A stretch of DNA of 48,896 nt. Origin: Pseudomonadales bacterium. GTDB taxonomy: Bacteria; Pseudomonadota; Gammaproteobacteria; Pseudomonadales; UBA5518. The DNA lies in the NCBI GenBank assembly GCA_022072145.1, contig JAJVIG010000021.1, positions 1 to 48,896 on the forward strand, written 5' to 3'. Every line of letters starts with the position of its first letter. Positions within the stretch are counted from its first letter, which is position 1. Both the position numbers and the translations under genes were made by a program. Positions 30,457-40,465 of this stretch are shown here, in pieces. The notes below the pieces were generated by a model. The model was not told where the DNA came from, did no database searches, and worked only from the letters and a program-made list of their open reading frames with translations.

Positions 30457-31445
30457 ATGGGCCAGTGGATCCTGCGCCTCGACCTGCGCTCGCCCGCGTT
30501 CGCCGGCGACAACCCGCACCTGTACCGCACCGGGCTCGAGTTCGCTGCGATGGCCGACGAACTGGGCTTCGACCACTGCATGCTGTCCGAGCACCACGGC
30601 GCCGCCGACGGCTACCTGCCGTCGCCGCTGGTCTACGGCGCCGCGGTCGCGGCCTGCACGCGGCGCATGCGGCTGCGCATTTCGGCGCTGATCCTGCCGC
30701 TGCACGAGCCGCTGCGCATCGCCGAGGACGCGGCGGTGCTCGACCGCATCGCCGAGGGCCGTCTGGACCTGGTGCTGGTCGCCGGCTTCCTGCCGCAGGA
30801 GTTCGCACTGTTCGGACGCGACCTGCGCACCCGCGGTCGCGCGCTCGAGGAAGGCATCGCGGTGTTGCGCCAGGCGTGGCGCGGGCAACCGTTCGGCTAC
30901 GCCGGCCGCACCGTCGAGATCACCCCACGGCCGTGGCAGCCCGCCGGCCCGCCGCTGTTGCTCGGTGGTGCAACCGCGCTCGCGGCGCGCCGCGCGGCGC
31001 GCGTCGGCGACGGCTTCGTCCCCGGAATCATGGGCCTGTGGGATACCTACGCCGCGAGTTGCCGCGAGTTCGGCAAGGACGCAGGCCCGGAGCCGGTTTT
31101 CGGCCCGCTGGCGATTTTCGTAAGCGACGATCCCGAAACCACCTGGAACCGGATCGCCCCCCACGCGTTGCACGAGACGAACTGCTACGCGCGCTGGTAC
31201 CGCGAAGGCGGCATTCCGGGTCCTTACGGCCACGTCGACAGCACCGAGGCGTTGCGCGCGACCGGGCTCTACCAGGTGCTTACGCCCGCGCAGTGCATCG
31301 AGCTGGCGCACGCGCTCGGCCCGCGCGGCCAGCTGTACGTGCACCCGCTGCTGGCGGGGATCGACGCCGACGTCGGCCGCGAGACGCTGCGCCTGCTCGC
31401 CGAGCAGGTACTGCCCGCCTTGCGCGCCGCGGAGGAACACGGTTC

Positions 31446-31449
<4 letters not shown>
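30457..31449 (+). CDS. LLM-class flavin/F420-dependent oxidoreductase
   Basis: A 330-residue luciferase-like monooxygenase-fold protein. Landmarks: LEFAAMADELGFDHCMLSEHH, LILPLHEPLRIAEDAAVLDRIAEGRLDLVLVAGFLPQEF (only its ends are diagnostic, LILPLHEPLR and DLVLVAGF) and LLLGGATALAARRAAR near the cofactor site. Whether FMN or F420 is used cannot be told; most proteobacterial members use flavin. Rv3520c of the mycobacterial cholesterol regulon is a member of the same superfamily. It overlaps the pyruvate kinase start by four bases (ATGA) and starts 3 bases after the SDR. Confidence 0.85.
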
Positions 31450-32881
<1,432 letters not shown>

Positions 32882-32885
<4 letters not shown>

Positions 32886-32975
32886 GTCCGGGCTGTGCCC
32901 GGACATTCGTTCGCGCAGGCCCGGGCTGTGCCCGGACATTGTGCGGGACGCCGTTCGGCCGCAGGCCGAACCTAC
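32882..32975. repeat. REP cluster between pyruvate kinase and thiolase-like genes
   Basis: Two forward copies of the B hairpin (GTCCGGGC-TGT-GCCCGGAC type, starting near 32885 and 32919) are followed by one inverted A hairpin (TTCGGCC-GCA-GGCCGAA) at about 32954-32970. The outer ends are GTAG on both strands. The left GTAG contains the pyruvate kinase stop TAG and the right one, read on the minus strand, contains the thiolase-like gene stop TAG. The cluster thus fills the whole 86-base gap between two convergent genes. Confidence 0.92.
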
Positions 32976-34129
32976 GGCTTGTCGGCGCTGACGACCCACA
33001 TCGCGTAATAGGAATGCGCGCCGCCGAAGGCGTGGCCGAGCGCGAGCCGCGCACCGTCGACCTGGTGCTCGCCGGCCATGCCGCGCACCTGCAGCGCGGC
33101 CTCGCCGAAGCGCAGCATGCCGGAGGCGCCGATCGGGTTCGACGACAGCACGCCGCCGGAGGGATTGATCGGAATATCGCCGGTCATCGCGGTGGCGCCG
33201 GCCTCGGTGAGTTTCCAGCCCTCGCCTTCGCCGCAGATGCCCAGCGTCTCGAGGTACATCGGTTCGTACCAGCTGAACGGAACGTACAGCTCCGCGACGT
33301 CGATCTGGCGACGCGGATCGGTGATGCCGGCCTTCGAGTAGACGTCCTTCGCGCAGGCGATCAGCGACTTCGGATGGATGTTGTCCTTGCCCGCGTACAT
33401 CACGCCGTCGGCGCGCGTGGAGGTGGCGACGATCCAGGCCGGCGGATTCGGCGAGCGCTCCGCGATCTGTTCGTCGGCGATCACCAGCGCGCAGGCGCCG
33501 TCCGACGACGGGCAGCTCTCGAGGAAATGCAGCGGCTCCCACAGCATCGGCGACTGCTGCACCATCGCCAGATCGATGTTCGGGATCTGCAGGTGCGCGT
33601 ACGGGTTGCGGCAGGCGTTCAGCCGGTCCTTCACCGCGACCAGGCAGCCGATGTGCTCCGGCGCGTGGTACTTCTGCATGTACAGACGCATGTACGGAGC
33701 AAAGAAACCGCCGGCGCCCGCGTTCACGTGCGGCACGAACGGCATGCGGGGCGACAGCGCCCAGGTCGCGTTCGACTCCGACTGCTTTTCGAAGGTGACG
33801 GTCAGCACGCGGCGAAACGCCCCGCTCTGCACGTAGTTCGCCGCCACGACAGCGGTGGAGCCGCCGACGCTGCCGGCGGTGTGCACGCGCAGCACCGGCT
33901 TGCCGTTGCCGCCGAGCGCATCGGTCAGGTACAGCTCGGGCATCACCACGCCTTCGAACATGTCCGGCGCCTTGCCGAGCACCACCGCGTCGATGTCCTG
34001 CCACCCGCAACCGGCATCCGCCAGCGCGCGTTCGGCCGCCTGACGCACCAGTCCCGCGATCGAGACCTCCTTGTGCCTGGACTTGTGCTTGGTCTGGCCT
34101 ACACCGACCACTGCCGCGCGATTCGCCAT
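32972..34129 (-). CDS. Thiolase-like protein (SCP2/lipid-transfer type), catalytic Cys replaced
   Basis: A 385-residue protein of the thiolase fold, SCP2-thiolase/lipid-transfer branch. The N-terminal AAVVGVGQTKHKSRH and the C-terminal ALGHAFGGAHSYYAMWVV are typical. The position of the nucleophilic cysteine reads HTAGSVGGSTAV; the residue aligned to it is Ser87 in place of Cys. Without that cysteine normal thiolysis is unlikely; in steroid degraders such proteins (Ltp2) are aldolases working with a DUF35 partner. It is the last gene of the DUF35-DUF35-thiolase-thiolase operon, 3 bases after the previous one. The length and position match mycobacterial Ltp3. Its last codons are CCG TAG from the REP element. 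Confidence 0.88.
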   Translation of the reverse strand: MANRAAVVGVGQTKHKSRHKEVSIAGLVRQAAERALADAGCGWQDIDAVVLGKAPDMFEGVVMPELYLTDALGGNGKPVLRVHTAGSVGGSTAVVAANYVQSGAFRRVLTVTFEKQSESNATWALSPRMPFVPHVNAGAGGFFAPYMRLYMQKYHAPEHIGCLVAVKDRLNACRNPYAHLQIPNIDLAMVQQSPMLWEPLHFLESCPSSDGACALVIADEQIAERSPNPPAWIVATSTRADGVMYAGKDNIHPKSLIACAKDVYSKAGITDPRRQIDVAELYVPFSWYEPMYLETLGICGEGEGWKLTEAGATAMTGDIPINPSGGVLSSNPIGASGMLRFGEAALQVRGMAGEHQVDGARLALGHAFGGAHSYYAMWVVSADKP

Positions 34130-34132
34130 GAT

Positions 34133-35191
34133 TCAGGCCTCCAGTACCGCGACCAGGTTCTGCTGCAGGCAATGCCCCGAGGTCGCGTGCGCGACCCCGC
34201 GATCGGCCTTGCCCTCGAGGATGCATCCGGCGACGTAACCGATGCGGTCGAAACCGGCGACCATCATCGCGTTCGCGGCCAGCGCGCCGCCGGAGAGGTT
34301 GACCGGTACCTCGTTGGCCAGCCCCAGCTCGCGACGCAGGATGATCTCCTGGTGGCTGAACGGCGCGTGCAGCTCCACCAGGTCCACCCTGCCGCGCGCG
34401 ACCCCGGCCCGCTCCGCCGCGAGCCGCGCGGACGGCGAGCGCGTGAGATCGCGCGCGCCGAGGATGCCGGTCTCCATGCGGTGGTCGATGCCGCGGATCC
34501 AGGCCGGGCGCGCGCACAGCCGCCGCGCCGCGTCGCCGGAAGCGACGATCATCGCCGAGGCGCCGTCGGTGATCGGCGCGCAATCGTGGCGGCGCAATGG
34601 CGACACGAAGGCCGGCTCGGCCAGCAGCTGCTCCACCGTGGGCCGGCCCTTGAGCTGTGCGTTCGGATTGGCCAGCGCGTTGACGCGGCTGCGCGCCACC
34701 ACCTCGGCCAGGTCACGTTCGCTGGCCGCGCCGGAGTCGAGCAGCGCGCGCGCCTGCAGCGCGGCCATCGACACCGAATCCGGCCACAGCGGCACGTGGT
34801 AGTACGGATCGAGCTGCAGCGTCAGCACGCTGCGCAGCTCTCCCGGCGAGGATTTGCCGAAGCCGTACACGAGGCAGACGTCCGCATCGCCGGTCCAGAT
34901 CTTCAGCAGCGCCTCGTACAGCGCCCACGCCGCATCCATCTCGACGTGCGACTCCTTGATCGGCGGCACGGTCGCCAGCGCGGAGAGGCCCTCGACGAAG
35001 GCGAACGCCGCGCCCTGCAGGTAATCGCAACTTCCCGAGCAGGTGAAATCGATGTCCTGCATGGTGACGCCCGTCTGGCGCATCACCTCGCCGACCACCG
35101 GCATGATCAGCTCGCTCTCGTTCGCGGCGCCGGCGTAGCGGCGCTGCGGTCCCTGCACGTATCCGACGATCGCTGCCTCGCGCATGCTCAT
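34133..35191 (-). CDS. Thiolase-like protein, second copy, lacks catalytic Cys
   Basis: A 352-residue member of the SCP2-thiolase branch. Recognisable are REAAIVGYVQGPQRRYAG, TCSGSCDYLQGAAFAFVEG, SVLTLQLDPYYHVPLWPDS and VDLVELHAPFSHQEIILRRE. The segment at residues 80-92 (ESHVEMDAAWALY), where the thiolase cysteine should be, has none. It is a close structural counterpart of the ltp4-type gene, and the start ATG overlaps the DUF35 stop (ATGA at 35188-35191), which decides the start over the ATG two codons in. The two thiolase-like proteins may form a heteromer with the DUF35 proteins; that is inference. Confidence 0.87.
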   Translation of the reverse strand: MSMREAAIVGYVQGPQRRYAGAANESELIMPVVGEVMRQTGVTMQDIDFTCSGSCDYLQGAAFAFVEGLSALATVPPIKESHVEMDAAWALYEALLKIWTGDADVCLVYGFGKSSPGELRSVLTLQLDPYYHVPLWPDSVSMAALQARALLDSGAASERDLAEVVARSRVNALANPNAQLKGRPTVEQLLAEPAFVSPLRRHDCAPITDGASAMIVASGDAARRLCARPAWIRGIDHRMETGILGARDLTRSPSARLAAERAGVARGRVDLVELHAPFSHQEIILRRELGLANEVPVNLSGGALAANAMMVAGFDRIGYVAGCILEGKADRGVAHATSGHCLQQNLVAVLEA

Positions 35192-35652
35192 GCTCCCTCG
35201 ACCGGCTTGAACCAGGCGATGTTCTCGAAGGTGTAACCCCATTCCTCGCGCGGCTTCCACACCGCCTGCACGCGCATCCCGACCACGACCCGCTCAGTGG
35301 GCACCTCGCTGACCAGGTGCAGGCACGCCATGTCGGTGCCGTCGAGCAGGATGTTGGCGGCGATGAACGGCGGCTTGACCGGATTGCCCGGCAGCGGGAT
35401 GTGTACGATCGTGAAGGATTCGATCACGCCCCGGTCGGATACCTCGACCTCCTCCTCGGTCGCGATGCCGCAGCGCGAGCACGAGCCGCGCGGCGGCACG
35501 TAGACGCTGGAGCAGCCCGGGCAGCGCTGCCCCACGATGCGTCCTTCGCGGATGCTCGACAGGAAGCGCGCCAGCGCCGCGCCGGCGGTGAATTCGTACT
35601 TCAGGTTGATCGGCACCTCGATGCCGGTGACGGGTTCGCGTGCATCGCTCAT
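35188..35652 (-). CDS. DUF35 OB-fold protein with zinc ribbon
   Basis: A 154-residue protein with an N-terminal rubredoxin-like zinc ribbon (Cys44, Cys47, Cys58, Cys61 in QRCPGCSSVYVPPRGSCSRC) and a C-terminal OB fold (IESFTIVHIPLPGN, FIAANILLDGTD, MRVQAVWKP). DUF35 proteins bind thiolase-like or aldolase partners and CoA thioesters, for example ChsH2 with Ltp2. The start is ATG 35652 with GAGGAG 9 bases upstream. It overlaps the next thiolase-like gene by 4 bases. Confidence 0.92.
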   Translation of the reverse strand: MSDAREPVTGIEVPINLKYEFTAGAALARFLSSIREGRIVGQRCPGCSSVYVPPRGSCSRCGIATEEEVEVSDRGVIESFTIVHIPLPGNPVKPPFIAANILLDGTDMACLHLVSEVPTERVVVGMRVQAVWKPREEWGYTFENIAWFKPVEGA

Positions 35653-35663
35653 GGGTGGACTCC

Positions 35664-36107
35664 TCAAACCGGCTCGAAGCAGGCGATATCGGTGATCGAT
35701 CCGCGCGGATCATCGGACCAGCGCGCGCGCACCCGCATGCCGGTGCGCATCGCGGTCTCGTCGCCGGCGTCGACCAGGTGCAGCAGCGGCACATCGGCGC
35801 CGTCCAGGCGCACCAGCGCGAAGGCGAACGGGTGCGGCAGCAGGTGGTGCGCCAGCGGTTCGCACACCCAGCACCAGGTGGTCACGGTGCCGGTGTCGGC
35901 CACCGGCACCAGTTCATCGAGCGCTGCCGCAGTCTGCGGGTCGTACTCGGCCGGCGGCACGATGACGCGGCCGTCGCTGGCGCGCACGCCGTGGATCCGC
36001 CGCTCGCGCAGTCCGGTCAGGAAGCGCCCGATCAGCGGTCCCGTCGAACGCGTGTAGGTGTACCCGAGTTCGAAGGACTTGGTGAGAATCTCCGGCTGTG
36101 TCGCCAT
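35664..36107 (-). CDS. DUF35-like OB-fold protein without zinc ribbon
   Basis: A 147-residue DUF35 relative. The N-terminal helices (LIGRFLTGLRERRIHGVRAS) and OB-fold strands (VTTWCWVCEPL, FAFALVRLDGADVPLLHLVD, MRVRARWSDD) match, but the zinc ribbon cysteines are gone: the stretch after GVRASDGRVIVPP has none. It is the first gene of the operon and starts 221 bases from the divergent epimerase. Together with the following DUF35 gene its length equals the double-domain DUF35 protein of the mycobacterial block, as I recall it. Confidence 0.82.
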   Translation of the reverse strand: MATQPEILTKSFELGYTYTRSTGPLIGRFLTGLRERRIHGVRASDGRVIVPPAEYDPQTAAALDELVPVADTGTVTTWCWVCEPLAHHLLPHPFAFALVRLDGADVPLLHLVDAGDETAMRTGMRVRARWSDDPRGSITDIACFEPV

Positions 36108-36259
36108 AGTCACTGTCTCCGCATGACTGGAGGCCGGGGTCCGCGATCGCGCAGCGGTCGTGGCACGGCGAATGCGCCCGATCGTTTCACGTCCTGCCCC
36201 ATTCGCACCATGACGCGTGCGCGCAATCGCCGCTGACAAAACGGATCACCCGTGGCACG

Positions 36260-36288
36260 GTGGCAGGCCGGCGCTTTGCGTTTATAGT
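36260..36288 (+). promoter_or_regulatory. Candidate sigma-70 promoter upstream of the epimerase gene
   Basis: GTGGCA at 36260-36265 and TATAGT at 36283-36288 are 17 bases apart, 4/6 and 5/6 to consensus. The GTG start follows 40 bases later. The gap is shared with the divergent DUF35 operon; nothing else is recognised there. Confidence 0.45.
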
Positions 36289-36328
36289 GGATTCCACTGC
36301 GACCGTGCATTACCAAGGATTCATCGGC

Positions 36329-37429
36329 GTGCGAGCACTCGTCATCGGCGGTACCGGCCCTACCGGACATCACATCGTCAACGGACTGCTGCGCCGGGGC
36401 TGGGTGGTCGAGATCCTGCACCGCGGCACGCACGAGATCGACGAGATCCCGCCCGAGGTGGAGCACCACCACGCCGACCCCTACGACCCGTCGGTACTCG
36501 CGGCCTTCTTCGCCGCCCGCCGCTACGAACTGTGCATCGCGACCTACGGGCGGCTGCGCGCGATCGCGGCCGCCACGGCCGGCAAGGTCGGGCGCTTCGT
36601 CTCCGCCGGCGGGGTTCCCGCGTACCTGGGCTACATGCGGCCCGAGGCGTTCAGGCCACCCGGATTGCCGGTGCCTACCGGCGAGGACGCGCCCAAGGTG
36701 GGCGGCGCGCACGACGACGACAAGGGTTGGCGGATCCTGCTCACCGAAGCGTCCGTGTTCGAGCACCATCCGGGCGCGACCCATATCCGCTACCCCTATG
36801 TCTACGGCCGCCACCAGCCGATCCCCTGCGACTGGCCGATCGTGCGCCGGCTGCTCGACCAGCGGCCGTTCATCATCCTGCCCGACGGCGGGCTGACGCT
36901 GCACCACATGGGCTACGCGGCCAACGTCGCGCATGGCGTGCTGCTGGCAGTCGATCAGCCCGAACGTGCCGCGGGAAGGATCTACAACTGTGCCGACGAC
37001 GAGGTGCTGACGCTGCGCCAGCGCGTCGAGGTGATCGCCGCGGCGCTGGGGCGTACGATCGAGATCGTCACGATGCCGTGGGAGCTCGCGCTGCCGGCGC
37101 GGCCGCTGGTGATGCAGCCGCTGACCACGCATCGCGTGCTCGACACCGCGCACATCCGCGCCGACCTCGGCTACCACGACGTAGTGCCGGCACGCGAGGC
37201 ACTGGCGATCACGGCGCGCGAACTCGCCGCCCGCCCGCCGGCACCCGGGGGCATCGAGGAGATCGTGCTCGAGGATCCCTTCGACTACGCGGCCGAGGAC
37301 CAGTTGTGCGCGCACTGGAAGGCGGCGCTGGCGGCCATGCCGGCAGTCGGCTTCGTGCAGGAACCCGGTTACACCATGTCCTACAGCGGCCCCGGCGGCC
37401 GCACCCGCAGCAACCCGTCTTTCACGTAG
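36329..37429 (+). CDS. NAD-dependent epimerase/dehydratase family protein
   Basis: A 366-residue extended SDR. The nucleotide site is VIGGTGPTGHHIVNGLLRRG at the N-terminus. The usual YxxxK is not clear, as is common in atypical extended SDRs (for example LRAIAAATAGKVGRFVSAGG and IRYPYVYGRHQPIP). C-terminal features (HHMGYAANVAHGVLLAV, GRIYNCADDEVLTLRQ) show the substrate-binding domain of isoflavone reductase/epimerase types. The start is GTG with AAGGA 10 bases upstream; the upstream ATG at 36260 gives an unlikely N-terminal extension. Function in this region is unknown. Its stop TAG is within GTAG, which begins the repeat pair at 37426. Confidence 0.78.
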   Translation: MRALVIGGTGPTGHHIVNGLLRRGWVVEILHRGTHEIDEIPPEVEHHHADPYDPSVLAAFFAARRYELCIATYGRLRAIAAATAGKVGRFVSAGGVPAYLGYMRPEAFRPPGLPVPTGEDAPKVGGAHDDDKGWRILLTEASVFEHHPGATHIRYPYVYGRHQPIPCDWPIVRRLLDQRPFIILPDGGLTLHHMGYAANVAHGVLLAVDQPERAAGRIYNCADDEVLTLRQRVEVIAAALGRTIEIVTMPWELALPARPLVMQPLTTHRVLDTAHIRADLGYHDVVPAREALAITARELAARPPAPGGIEEIVLEDPFDYAAEDQLCAHWKAALAAMPAVGFVQEPGYTMSYSGPGGRTRSNPSFT

Positions 37430-37482
37430 ACAAGGTTCGGCCTGTGGCCGAACCATGTCCGGGCACAGCCCGGAGTGTCTAC
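37426..37482. repeat. REP pair (BIME variant) after the epimerase gene
   Basis: A forward A hairpin (TTCGGCC-TGT-GGCCGAA) and an inverted B hairpin (GTCCGGGC-ACA-GCCCGGA) are bounded by GTAGACA on the left and its exact complement TGTCTAC on the right. The left GTAG includes the epimerase stop codon. The spacer between GTAG and the first hairpin has five extra bases compared with other copies. Confidence 0.85.
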
Positions 37483-37707
37483 ATGTGCACGCTGACGATC
37501 CCCATGGCGTTGTCCCATAGTCGAGTGCGTTCGCCGAAGATTGACCGGCGAGTTCGGGTTGGCGGCATTTTGGTGATATTTCACAGACTGATAATGGAAC
37601 TTTCTCTCGATCCGGGCCGCGGCCCCCGCCACAATCCGCGCCAGCGCCACCCGGCGCGGCTACACTGTCTCAGGCAGTAGCCTCATCTACAAAGGAGAAC
37701 ACCGGGG

Positions 37708-40401
37708 ATGAACCACTCGACCTACCAACGCAAAGCCCTGTTCGCAGGCATCGTGGGCGCCAGCGCCCTGCTGCTCGGCTCCACGGCGAGCGCGCAGGAC
37801 CAGGACATCACCAGCCTCGGCATCGAGGAGATGGTGGTCACCGCGCAGAAGCGGGAAGAAAACCTGCAAGCGGTTCCGATCTCGATCTCGACACTCAGTG
37901 CGACGGACATCGAGCGCCGCGGTGTGCAGAACCCGCGCGACCTGCTGTTCACGATGCCCGGCGTCGGTGGTTTCGAACCCCCCGGCGGCAAGGGATCGAT
38001 GTCGACCTCGATGCGCGGCGTCAGCGCCGGCTCGCCCGCCAACCTGTCGAACGACACCACGACCGCGATGTACATCGACGGCGTGCTGATCGGCAAGATG
38101 GTCGGCACCGCGCTGGACGTGGCCGAGCTCGAGCGCGTGGAAGTGCTGCGTGGCCCGCAGGGCACGTTGTACGGCCGCAACTCGACCGGTGGCGCGATCA
38201 ACTTCATCACCAGCAAGCCGAGCGGCGAGTTCGGCGGCAAGATCACCGGCTCGGTCGGCAACGAAGGACTGTGGGGGGTACGCGCCTCGATCGACACGCC
38301 GACCCTCGGCACCGAAGGCGAAGGCCTCGGCACCCTGAAGGCCTCGCTGGGCGCACAGACGCGCAAGCGCGACGGCTTCCAGGACAACACCACGGCGGTG
38401 CAGAAGGACTTCGACAACATGGATCGCCAGGCCCTGCGCGCCGCGCTGCGCTGGGAGCCCAACGACGCGATCACGGTCGATTACGCCTTCGATCACAGCG
38501 AGCTCGACGAGCGCAACCCGCTGCAGTCGCTGGTTGGATTGACCGCGATCGCGGTCGACCCGGCGACCGGCGCGCTCACCGATCGCATGACCGCGCTCAA
38601 CGGCTACATCGCCGCTGGTGATGCCGCGGTGAATTTCGGCGCCGGTCCGCTGGCGGCGGCCGCGACCGACCCGACCTTCGCGCGCTGGTTGAACTCAGCC
38701 AAGGCACTGAAGAACACGCTCGCGAACATCAACAGCCCGGGCAACCGTCCGGACGAAGCAGGACACGACGCCTACAGCGGCACCAAGAACGAGGCCGAAG
38801 GCCACAGCCTGACCGCCGCGTGGCAGTTCGACGACCTCGGCGCGCTGGGCAGCGTGGAGTTCAAGTCGATCACCGCGTGGCGCGAGGTCGATGCGCGCAA
38901 CGTCGGCGACCTCGACGGCATCGACAACACGATGGCTCCGGGCGGCGTCGGCGCGCTGAACGACAACGCGCTCGGCGCGATGTACTCGCTCTATGCCGCG
39001 CAAGGACAGTTTCCGTCGTCGTTCCTTTCGTTCCCGCGCGCCACGATGGCGAAACTGTGGGGGCTGGTCGACGAATTCGGTGGTGGCGGTTTCACCCAGG
39101 ACGCGGCGTTCGAGTACGAGCAGTTCTCGCAGGAACTGCAGATGGTCGGCTCGACCGAACGCCTGCAGTACGCCGTCGGCCTGTACTGGTTCGAAGACGA
39201 GGGCATGTTCGACAACTACCGCCTCGCGGCGGTGCCAGTCGGTGGCATCCTGACCTCGACCTACGAGAACGACACCGAGGCCAAGGCGTTCTACTCGCAG
39301 TTCACCTACACGCCGGCGATCCTCGACGACCGCCTGGCGGTGACGGTCGGCTACCGCTACACCGAGGAAACCAAGGGCGTCGAATACCTGTACACCGACG
39401 ACGGTTCCTCGACCGGCAACGGGTTGTTCATCCCGACGGCCGCCTGCACGGGCCTGAACCAGGCATACCTGTGCGTGAACCAGGCCTACGATGGCAAGTT
39501 GTCGCCGACCCCGACCTACGGTGATTCGTTCGAGGACGACTTCAGCAACCACAGCGGCGGCATCACGCTGGCCTACCAGGCGACCGACAGCACCAACGTG
39601 TTCGTGCGGTGGTCGACCGGCTACCGCAGCGGCGGCTTCAACGGGGAGATCTACAACAACCCGTTCGAGGAAGAGACGATGGAGCAGTGGGAACTCGGCG
39701 TGAAGTCCGACGTGGTTCCCGGCACACTGCGCGTCAACGCGTCGGTCTTCCAGTACACCTACGAGGACATGCAGGTCAGCCAGATCCAGGTCAACGCCCA
39801 AGGGCAGCCGACCTCGTTCATCGGCAACGCCGGCGAAGCGGACCGCTGGGGCTCGGAGATCGAACTGCAGTGGTCGCCCACCGACAACCTGCTGGTCGCG
39901 GCGTCGTGGGCGCACCTCGAAGGCGACTTCGAGAAATTCCCGGCCCTGTGCGGCACCGGCGCCTACGCGAATGTCTGCCGCACCGACACCGCCGATCTCG
40001 CGCAGCGCGCCCAATCGGCCGACGACCAGCTCTCGCTGGTGACGGACTGGGTGTTCCTGAGCACCGACTGGGCGGACTTCATGGCGCACGTGGAAGTGTT
40101 CTGGCAGGACGAGATCGGCACCTCGGCGTTGTGGACCAACAACTACCGTGCTACCGGCGGCACCTACCCGTACATCTACGAGCCGATCATCCTGAAGGAC
40201 CGCACGCTGGTGAACGCGCGCATCGGCATGGAGAACGTGGAACTGTCGAACGGCACCAGCCTGCGCGCCTCGCTGTGGGCCAACAACGTGTTCGACAAGG
40301 AGTACAACACCTTCGGCATCAACTTCGGCAGCCTGGGCGTGATCACCGAGCAGTACGGTGCTCCGCGCACCTACGGCCTCGACGTGATCTGGGAGTTCTG
40401 A
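37708..40401 (+). CDS. TonB-dependent outer-membrane receptor
   Basis: An 897-residue receptor that imports a scarce or bulky substrate across the outer membrane using TonB energy. A 29-residue signal peptide ends at ASA-QDQ. A TonB-box region IEEMVVTAQKREENLQAVPI is near residue 45, the plug domain carries MRGVSAGSPANLSND and VEVLRGPQGTLYGRNSTGG, and the 22-stranded barrel ends in the typical aromatic C-terminus (DVIWEF). This plug/TonB-box type (VVTAQKREE) is the one common in sphingomonad and gammaproteobacterial degraders of hydrophobic compounds. AAAGGAG precedes the ATG. A GATAAT -10-like box is at 37590-37595. The gene is followed by a strong terminator. The ligand is unknown; the adjacent AraC regulator could control it. 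Confidence 0.95.
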   Translation: MNHSTYQRKALFAGIVGASALLLGSTASAQDQDITSLGIEEMVVTAQKREENLQAVPISISTLSATDIERRGVQNPRDLLFTMPGVGGFEPPGGKGSMSTSMRGVSAGSPANLSNDTTTAMYIDGVLIGKMVGTALDVAELERVEVLRGPQGTLYGRNSTGGAINFITSKPSGEFGGKITGSVGNEGLWGVRASIDTPTLGTEGEGLGTLKASLGAQTRKRDGFQDNTTAVQKDFDNMDRQALRAALRWEPNDAITVDYAFDHSELDERNPLQSLVGLTAIAVDPATGALTDRMTALNGYIAAGDAAVNFGAGPLAAAATDPTFARWLNSAKALKNTLANINSPGNRPDEAGHDAYSGTKNEAEGHSLTAAWQFDDLGALGSVEFKSITAWREVDARNVGDLDGIDNTMAPGGVGALNDNALGAMYSLYAAQGQFPSSFLSFPRATMAKLWGLVDEFGGGGFTQDAAFEYEQFSQELQMVGSTERLQYAVGLYWFEDEGMFDNYRLAAVPVGGILTSTYENDTEAKAFYSQFTYTPAILDDRLAVTVGYRYTEETKGVEYLYTDDGSSTGNGLFIPTAACTGLNQAYLCVNQAYDGKLSPTPTYGDSFEDDFSNHSGGITLAYQATDSTNVFVRWSTGYRSGGFNGEIYNNPFEEETMEQWELGVKSDVVPGTLRVNASVFQYTYEDMQVSQIQVNAQGQPTSFIGNAGEADRWGSEIELQWSPTDNLLVAASWAHLEGDFEKFPALCGTGAYANVCRTDTADLAQRAQSADDQLSLVTDWVFLSTDWADFMAHVEVFWQDEIGTSALWTNNYRATGGTYPYIYEPIILKDRTLVNARIGMENVELSNGTSLRASLWANNVFDKEYNTFGINFGSLGVITEQYGAPRTYGLDVIWEF

Positions 40402-40428
40402 TTCCCGGCCACGATGCCAGACCTCGCA

Positions 40429-40456
40429 GAGGGCCCTTCGGGGCCCTCTTTTTTTT
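40429..40456 (+). terminator. Rho-independent terminator of the TonB-dependent receptor gene
   Basis: Perfect 8-base stem GAGGGCCC with a TTCG tetraloop at 40437-40440 and eight T residues at 40449-40456. It lies 28 bases after the receptor stop. Confidence 0.95.
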
Positions 40457-40465
40457 GTGAAACAT

